11,595 nt of DNA from Alistipes sp. (GTDB lineage: Bacteria; Bacteroidota; Bacteroidia; Bacteroidales; Rikenellaceae). Below the pieces are notes generated by a model. That model did not search any database. It was not told where the DNA came from and worked only from the letters and a program-made list of their open reading frames with translations. Within the stretch, counting starts at the first letter, position 1. Each line of letters starts with the position of its first letter. This document shows positions 7,618-11,595 of the stretch, piece after piece. The DNA is taken from NCBI GenBank assembly GCA_017501025.1, contig JAFVXS010000196.1, positions 1 to 11,595 on the forward strand, given 5' to 3'. The position numbers were made by a program, and so were the translations under genes.

Positions 7618-8410
7618 AAAATTTGTCATAATTCTCATAAACATTCTCACTCTCCTTGTCGCAATACTCCAAAACAGGCTTGCCCGAAAGGCGAATCTCC
7701 TCAATCAACGACTCTTTGACATTGGCAGAGCCGATAACAATGCCATCGACATACTTCATAACGTAACGATAGAGGTTTTCGTATGAAGGGTTGTCAATAA
7801 TTGCAATATTTTCGTCCGCCATACCCTCATTTTCGAGACTTTGGCGCAGAGTCTGTCGCAATTCGCCCTCGAATGCATCATCATAGAGCGACACCACAAT
7901 CTTCACATCCCTAAATATCGGGTCCGAGTCGAACATCTTACGCAGATATATCGGAGCGATTGCCGAGAACCAACCGTGGCAATGTACCACCGTCGGAGTC
8001 CAACGCAACTTCTTAACGGTCTCCAATACACCACGAGCAAAGAAGACCATTCGCTCGTCATTATCCTCGAATGCCGTTCCGTTTTCGTCGGCAAGTACCG
8101 CCTTACGCGAGAAGTAGTCGTCGTTATCGATAAAATAGACCTGAATACGAGCCGATTGTATAGACGCGACCTTGATAATCAGCTGGTGGTCGTTGTCGTC
8201 GATAATCAGGTTCATTCCCGACAGACGTATAACTTCGTGCAACTGGTTACGACGCTCGTTAATCGAGCCGTAACGCGGCATAAACGTACGAATCTCGTTA
8301 CCTCGCTCCTGCATTGCCTGCATCAACGAGCGGCACAAAGTGGATTCTTCGGTCTCCGGCAGGTAAGGGGTTATCTCCTGACAGATATATAGTATTTTGT
8401 GGTTAGCCAT
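7604..8410 (-). CDS. Short GT5-type glycogen/starch synthase-like protein (N-terminal half only)
   Basis: This 268-residue protein matches the N-terminal catalytic domain of GT5 glycogen/starch synthases. It begins with a beta-alpha unit (KILYICQEITPYLPE), has NERRNQLHEV near 51-60, and keeps the HCHGWFSA motif at 143-150, equivalent to the HxHDW region of GlgA. Two features of working glycogen synthases are missing. The KxGGL ADP-glucose loop is replaced by a PETEEST segment at 18-24, and the whole C-terminal Rossmann domain, about 200 residues, is absent. Full GlgA has about 480 residues. There is a clean stop and no sign of the second half downstream, so this is not a recent frameshift. 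As I recall, Bacteroides homologues have the same short form. A -7-like box lies upstream and the 3' end overlaps the DUF4270 start. Genome annotations usually say 'glycogen synthase', but enzymatic activity is doubtful. Confidence 0.88.
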   Translation of the reverse strand: MANHKILYICQEITPYLPETEESTLCRSLMQAMQERGNEIRTFMPRYGSINERRNQLHEVIRLSGMNLIIDDNDHQLIIKVASIQSARIQVYFIDNDDYFSRKAVLADENGTAFEDNDERMVFFARGVLETVKKLRWTPTVVHCHGWFSAIAPIYLRKMFDSDPIFRDVKIVVSLYDDAFEGELRQTLRQSLENEGMADENIAIIDNPSYENLYRYVMKYVDGIVIGSANVKESLIEEIRLSGKPVLEYCDKESENVYENYDKFYDEL

Positions 8411-8431
8411 CGTGGAAAGTTATTTATACTG

Positions 8432-8439
8432 CAAAGTTA
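8432..8439 (-). promoter_or_regulatory. Candidate -7 promoter box for the GT5-like gene
   Basis: The minus strand reads TAACTTTG, a full match to the Bacteroidota -7 consensus TAnnTTTG, 21 bases upstream of the ATG. No TTTG is visible 19-21 bases further upstream, so the -33 element is weak or absent. It lies in the 55-base gap after the queA stop codon, so the GT5-like/DUF4270 pair may have its own start in addition to readthrough from queA. Confidence 0.5.
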
Positions 8440-8465
8440 CAAAAAATTTATGAAACCATCGTCGC

Positions 8466-9515
8466 CTACAATATCAGCATTGCATCGCCATACGTTCCGA
8501 AACGATAGCCCTCGGCAACAGCCTGACGATACGCCTCCATTACGAGATTGTAGCCTCCGAATGCTGCGACCATCATCAACTGTGTCGATTGTGGAAGGTG
8601 CAGATTCGAAATCATTGCATCGGCAACCGTAAAGTTGTATGGAGCAAAGATAAACTTGTTGGTCCAACCACTCTTTGGCGATATCATTCCGCGAGTAAGC
8701 ACAACAGATTCGAGCGTACGCATAACTGTTGTACCAACTGCCACAAGACGGTGACCCTCGCTCTTGGTGCCGTTTATCTCCGCTGCGGTCTCTTCGGTTA
8801 CGAAATACTGCTCGGCATCGACCTTATGTTTCGACAAATCCTCAACATCGACAGTACGGAAGTTGCCCAAACCTGCGTGCAGTGTGATAAAGGACTTCTC
8901 GATACCCTTAATCTCCATTCGTTTGAGCAGAATACTCGAAAAGTGCATACCTGCTGTCGGAGCAACCACCGCTCCCTCTTTCTCTGCGAAGATGGTCTGA
9001 TAACGCTCCTCGTCGATAGGCTCGACCTTCGCACGCACCCAACGTGGCAGCGGAGTCTCACCCAAACGAGCAAGTGTCTCGCGGAACTCCTCATACGAGC
9101 CATCGTAGAGGAAACGCAACGTACGACCTCGCGATGTGGTGTTGTCGATAACTTCGGCACCCAATACATCATCCTCGCCAAAATAGAGCTTATTGCCGAT
9201 TCGGATTTTGCGGGCAGGATCTACCAAAACATCCCACAAACGCAACTCCTTATTGAGCTCTCGCAGCAAGAATATCTCGATTTCGGCTCCGGTCTTCTCC
9301 TTATTGCCGTATAGACGGGCTGGAAAGACCTTCGTGTTGTTGAAAACAAAACGGTCCTTCTCCTCGAAATAGTCCAAGATATCCTTGAACATCTTGTGCT
9401 CAATCTCGCCTGTATCGCGATGAACAACAATTAAACGCGACTCGTCGCGGTCCTCCGTCGGATACTTTGCAATGAGTTCCGGCGAAAAATCAAAGAGGTA
9501 CTGTGATAACTTCAT
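8466..9515 (-). CDS. queA: S-adenosylmethionine:tRNA ribosyltransferase-isomerase
   Basis: QueA transfers and rearranges the ribosyl part of S-adenosylmethionine onto preQ1 at the wobble position of GUN-anticodon tRNAs, giving epoxyqueuosine. The 349-residue product has the usual family length. It shows the N-terminal pattern LIAKYPTEDRDESRL at 14-28, FNNTKVFPARLYG at 58-70, PTAGMHF at 186-192, LHAGLGNFR at 212-220, and the closing segment AFGGYNLVMEAYR followed by GDAMLI at 343-348. All conserved blocks are present in order and no break is seen. It lies 74 bases downstream of truB and 55 bases upstream of the GT5-like gene. I found no promoter motif in the truB-queA gap, so it is probably transcribed with uppP and truB. 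Confidence 0.97.
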   Translation of the reverse strand: MKLSQYLFDFSPELIAKYPTEDRDESRLIVVHRDTGEIEHKMFKDILDYFEEKDRFVFNNTKVFPARLYGNKEKTGAEIEIFLLRELNKELRLWDVLVDPARKIRIGNKLYFGEDDVLGAEVIDNTTSRGRTLRFLYDGSYEEFRETLARLGETPLPRWVRAKVEPIDEERYQTIFAEKEGAVVAPTAGMHFSSILLKRMEIKGIEKSFITLHAGLGNFRTVDVEDLSKHKVDAEQYFVTEETAAEINGTKSEGHRLVAVGTTVMRTLESVVLTRGMISPKSGWTNKFIFAPYNFTVADAMISNLHLPQSTQLMMVAAFGGYNLVMEAYRQAVAEGYRFGTYGDAMLIL

Positions 9516-9589
9516 ATTGTGTTAGAAACTTTTTGCTCTTAAATTGTGTTGCGACAAAAACAACAAATATCTCTTATTCTACGAAAAAT

Positions 9590-10303
9590 CTACAAATTTG
9601 TTTCGTCCGAATCTATCTTTTTCAGAAAATCGTCCAATGTAACGGCATCAGCTATCGTAAAATTGCCACTTGCCGTGCGACGCAAACCCGTAAGATATGC
9701 CCCACTCTGCAATGCCTCACCTATCTCGCCGGCTAACGAACGGATATAGGTTCCCTTGCTGCACTCGACACGAATACGCAGATGTGGCAACTCGAAATGC
9801 TCCACCTCCATCGAGTAGATTGTAATCGGAACACGTCGCAACTCAACCTCTTCGCCCGCACGAGCAAACTCGTATGCACGGACACCCTCAACCTTCTTTG
9901 CCGAATATAACGGCGGAAGTTGCAGACGCTCTCCCGTAAGCGATGCCAATGCCTTATCGACACTCTCTCGGGTTATATGCTCGGTCGGATAGGTACAATC
10001 GACCGGATGCTCCATATCAAAACTCGGAGTTGTGGCTCCCAGCATCAAATCGGCAACATAGACCTTTCGCTCGGCTTGCAGTGCATCAACCCGCTTTGTT
10101 GCACGACCTATGCAGACCAACAGAATACCCGTTGCCAATGGATCGAGCGTACCGGCGTGTCCAACCTTGATTTTGCGAAATCCTGCACGATTAAGACGAA
10201 ACTTTATCTTTCGTACCACATCCGCAGATGTCCACTCCAACGGTTTATCGATAACGGCAACGAAACCCTCCTCTGCCAAACTCTTTGCCAACAGACTATC
10301 CAT
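9590..10303 (-). CDS. truB: tRNA pseudouridine(55) synthase
   Basis: TruB isomerises U55 in the T-loop of tRNAs to pseudouridine. The 237-residue protein is a compact TruB. It has the N-terminal DKPLEWTS block at 19-26, the catalytic Asp54 in GHAGTLDPLATG (48-59), the PPLYSAKK block at 130-137, and the RNA-binding segment CSKGTYIRSLA at 181-191. The C-terminus ends soon after the catalytic fold, without the PUA-like extension of longer homologues such as the E. coli enzyme of a little over 300 residues; short forms are common in this phylum. The start is 13 bases after the uppP stop codon, which marks the two as an operon. Confidence 0.97.
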   Translation of the reverse strand: MDSLLAKSLAEEGFVAVIDKPLEWTSADVVRKIKFRLNRAGFRKIKVGHAGTLDPLATGILLVCIGRATKRVDALQAERKVYVADLMLGATTPSFDMEHPVDCTYPTEHITRESVDKALASLTGERLQLPPLYSAKKVEGVRAYEFARAGEEVELRRVPITIYSMEVEHFELPHLRIRVECSKGTYIRSLAGEIGEALQSGAYLTGLRRTASGNFTIADAVTLDDFLKKIDSDETNL

Positions 10304-10316
10304 TTTGTTGCGTGTA

Positions 10317-11105
10317 TTAGAATATCGAGAAACCTATTGCGACCAAACCCGCTACAAGGCAGTATGCAGCAAACCAAATCAGACGACCTCGTTTTACAAT
10401 CTCAATCATAAAGCGACAAGCAAGACATCCTGTCACAAAAGCCGCCACAAAGCCACAAATCAGAGGCATAGCCTCAACTCCACCGCCAAAATCGCCCTTC
10501 AAAATATCGAGCAGAGCATTACCCAAAATCGGAGGCAGCACCATCAGGAAGGAGAACTGTGCAACCTTATCCTTTTTGTTACCCAACAACAAACCCGTAG
10601 CGATAGTTGTACCGGAGCGTGACAGACCCGGCATAACGGCAACAGCCTGTGCCAAGCCGATAATAAACGAATCTCTATACGATATATCCTCACGGATACG
10701 CGGTTTTGCATAGTAGGAGAATGTTAGTAACAGAGCCGTTAGCAGCAACATCAATCCCACGACCAATGTCGATGAAAATGCCTCCTCAACATAGTCGATA
10801 AAGAAGATACCGACCACTCCGACCGGAATCATCGATATAATAATCTTAATGATATATGCCTGCTCTTCGTTAAATGTCTTCGAGAAGAGTCCACGCAGCA
10901 GTGCCAAAATCTCGCTATTCAGCACGACAATCGTACTCAACACAGTTGCAGCGTGCAGAGTCAAACTGAATGTCAGACTGCTGTCGGGATTAAGGTCCGT
11001 TCCGAGTATCTCGTTTGCAAGTTGCAGGTGTCCGCTGCTCGATACGGGCAGAAACTCGGTCAAACCCTGAATAATGCCCAAAATTATGGCTTGAAGTGTA
11101 TCCAT
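10317..11105 (-). CDS. uppP: Undecaprenyl-diphosphate phosphatase (BacA/UppP type)
   Basis: UppP is an integral membrane phosphatase that converts undecaprenyl diphosphate to the monophosphate, renewing the lipid carrier for peptidoglycan and surface glycans; overproduction in other bacteria gives bacitracin resistance. The 262 residues have the normal family length and are largely hydrophobic with several membrane segments. Both active-site blocks are present: QGLTEFLPVSSSGHL at 13-27, with Glu17 and His26, and MPGLSRSGTT at 158-167, with Arg163. It is the first gene of the minus-strand run with truB and queA. Its promoter at 11133-11163 would give a leader of about 20 bases. In other Bacteroidales I recall ftsX and a DUF3098 gene directly upstream; here that place is taken by a divergent oxidoreductase gene. 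Confidence 0.97.
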   Translation of the reverse strand: MDTLQAIILGIIQGLTEFLPVSSSGHLQLANEILGTDLNPDSSLTFSLTLHAATVLSTIVVLNSEILALLRGLFSKTFNEEQAYIIKIIISMIPVGVVGIFFIDYVEEAFSSTLVVGLMLLLTALLLTFSYYAKPRIREDISYRDSFIIGLAQAVAVMPGLSRSGTTIATGLLLGNKKDKVAQFSFLMVLPPILGNALLDILKGDFGGGVEAMPLICGFVAAFVTGCLACRFMIEIVKRGRLIWFAAYCLVAGLVAIGFSIF

Positions 11106-11132
11106 ATCTGCCTATTTTTTGAAAATCGGATG

Positions 11133-11163
11133 CAAAGATACCTATTTTATAATGAAATTCAAA
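11133..11163 (-). promoter_or_regulatory. Promoter of uppP-truB-queA (Bacteroidota type)
   Basis: On the minus strand TTTG (11163-11160) is followed after exactly 19 bases by TATCTTTG (11140-11133), a full match to the TTTG-N19-TAnnTTTG consensus of the Bacteroidota primary sigma factor. The expected transcript start is near 11126, about 20 bases before the uppP ATG. It points away from the neighbouring oxidoreductase promoter. Confidence 0.75.
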
Positions 11164-11189
11164 AACATCGTACAAAAAACGCTCTTCTG

Positions 11190-11210
11190 AAATATTGTTT
11201 TTCAATATTT
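11190..11210. repeat. 8-bp inverted repeat between the divergent promoters
   Basis: AAATATTG at 11190-11197 is perfectly complementary to CAATATTT at 11203-11210, separated by five T. The left arm covers the -33-like ATTG of the oxidoreductase promoter and the right arm lies in its spacer, so it is placed like an operator. The region is very A/T-rich, so chance is a real alternative. Confidence 0.45.
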
Positions 11211-11224
11211 TTTATATAACTTTG
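11194..11224 (+). promoter_or_regulatory. Promoter of the Gfo/Idh/MocA gene (Bacteroidota type)
   Basis: ATTG at 11194-11197 (three of four bases of TTTG) is followed after 19 bases by TAACTTTG at 11217-11224, a full match to TAnnTTTG. The start codon is 39 bases further on, giving a leader of a little over 30 bases. The element is back to back with the uppP promoter, with 30 bases between the two -33 boxes. Confidence 0.65.
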
Positions 11225-11263
11225 TGAGGATAATATCCGAGAAGAGACTCAAAACCAAACAAT

Positions 11264-11595
11264 ATGAATAGAAAAGAGTTTTTGAAACGATTGGGAATGC
11301 TCACCGTAGGAGCTTCTCTCATTGGTGTTGATATGGATGCATTGGCTGCCGAGCCTGCTGCCGCTTCATCGTCCAAACTTGGCAAGGGAGTCGAAGAGTA
11401 TGACCACCCTATGCGTTCGCTCAAACCCGAAACAGACCGTCCGATATCGGTAATTGTAATCGGTGCGGGCAGCCGTGGCAAAACCTATGCAAGATTTGCG
11501 GGAATGTATCCCGATGCAATGAAGGTTGTGGGTGTATCTGATCTCAACGTATTCCGTCGCAAATCGATGGCAAAGCTCTATGGTGTACCCGAGGA
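11264..11595 (+). CDS. Exported Gfo/Idh/MocA-family oxidoreductase, N-terminal part (3' end outside window)
   Basis: The frame from ATG 11264 stays open to the window end, giving 110 complete codons. The first 28 residues look like an export signal: NRKEFLKRLG resembles a twin-arginine (Tat) motif with RK in place of RR, followed by a hydrophobic stretch and a possible cleavage site after Ala28 (ALA). A Rossmann dinucleotide-binding fold follows, with a beta strand ISVIVIGAG, the glycine-rich loop GAGSRG at 67-72, and VGVSDLN at 89-95, whose Asp93 would contact the ribose of NAD(P). This is the N-terminal pattern of secreted Bacteroidota Gfo/Idh/MocA proteins, which act on sugars or sugar derivatives and include relatives of GH109 glycosidases. 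The substrate cannot be told from this fragment. It is divergent from uppP and has its own promoter. Confidence 0.85.
   Translation, partial: MNRKEFLKRLGMLTVGASLIGVDMDALAAEPAAASSSKLGKGVEEYDHPMRSLKPETDRPISVIVIGAGSRGKTYARFAGMYPDAMKVVGVSDLNVFRRKSMAKLYGVPE

Noticed and set aside
7618..7704. N-terminal extension of the DUF4270 protein by 29 codons
   Set aside because: It would lie entirely in the coding part of the preceding gene and place an Arg-rich stretch before a textbook lipoprotein signal. The ATG pair at 7612-7617 fits better.
6001..7719. A 572-codon open frame on the plus strand opposite the DUF4270 gene
   Set aside because: It is antisense to a clear lipoprotein gene, and its translation has no recognisable motif and an abnormal Arg/Ile/His-rich composition. 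Avoidance of TTA, CTA and TCA codons in the true gene explains the open frame.
7604..8410. Recent truncation or frameshift of a full glycogen synthase gene
   Set aside because: No second-half remnant is found downstream, the stop overlaps the next gene neatly, and I recall the same short form in Bacteroides.

Overview
The window is an ordinary-looking stretch of chromosome from a member of the Bacteroidota, most likely order Bacteroidales. Three things point there. The intergenic regions carry promoter motifs of the type TTTG-N19-TAnnTTTG. A short 'half' glycogen synthase sits next to a DUF4270 lipoprotein, a pair I know only from this phylum. The TopA carries GRYG-type C-terminal repeats instead of zinc fingers. 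Frequent TCG serine codons and an anaerobic pyruvate:ferredoxin oxidoreductase would suit a gut Rikenellaceae/Alistipes-like organism, but I cannot settle the genus.

Layout. Positions 1-2061 (+) hold the C-terminal 686 residues of NifJ-type pyruvate:ferredoxin oxidoreductase, cut by the left edge and closed by a strong intrinsic terminator at 2081-2121. Everything from 2257 to 11105 is on the minus strand. Read in transcription order from the right it is uppP (undecaprenyl-diphosphate phosphatase), truB (tRNA Psi55 synthase), queA (queuosine pathway), a 268-residue GT5 glycogen-synthase-like half protein, a DUF4270 lipoprotein, topA (DNA topoisomerase I), and an exported papain-fold C1B (bleomycin-hydrolase-like) peptidase. 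At the right edge a divergent gene (+, from 11264) starts an exported Gfo/Idh/MocA-family oxidoreductase, which runs out of the window.

Transcription. The 158-base region between uppP and the Gfo/Idh gene holds two divergent, well-formed Bacteroidota-type promoters. uppP-truB-queA are closely spaced and probably one operon. A -7-like motif precedes the GT5-like gene, whose 3' end overlaps the start of the DUF4270 gene, so those two are probably translationally coupled. topA follows after 95 bases containing a perfect inverted repeat, and the peptidase gene follows topA by 37 bases.

Most of the window is housekeeping (lipid carrier recycling, tRNA modification, DNA topology, pyruvate metabolism). 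I see no phage, insertion sequence, CRISPR array, tRNA or rRNA gene, and no obvious new multi-gene system. The two places where function is truly open are the GT5-half/DUF4270 pair, and the secreted C1B peptidase that appears to lack the usual C-terminal arm. No gap between genes exceeds 300 bases.
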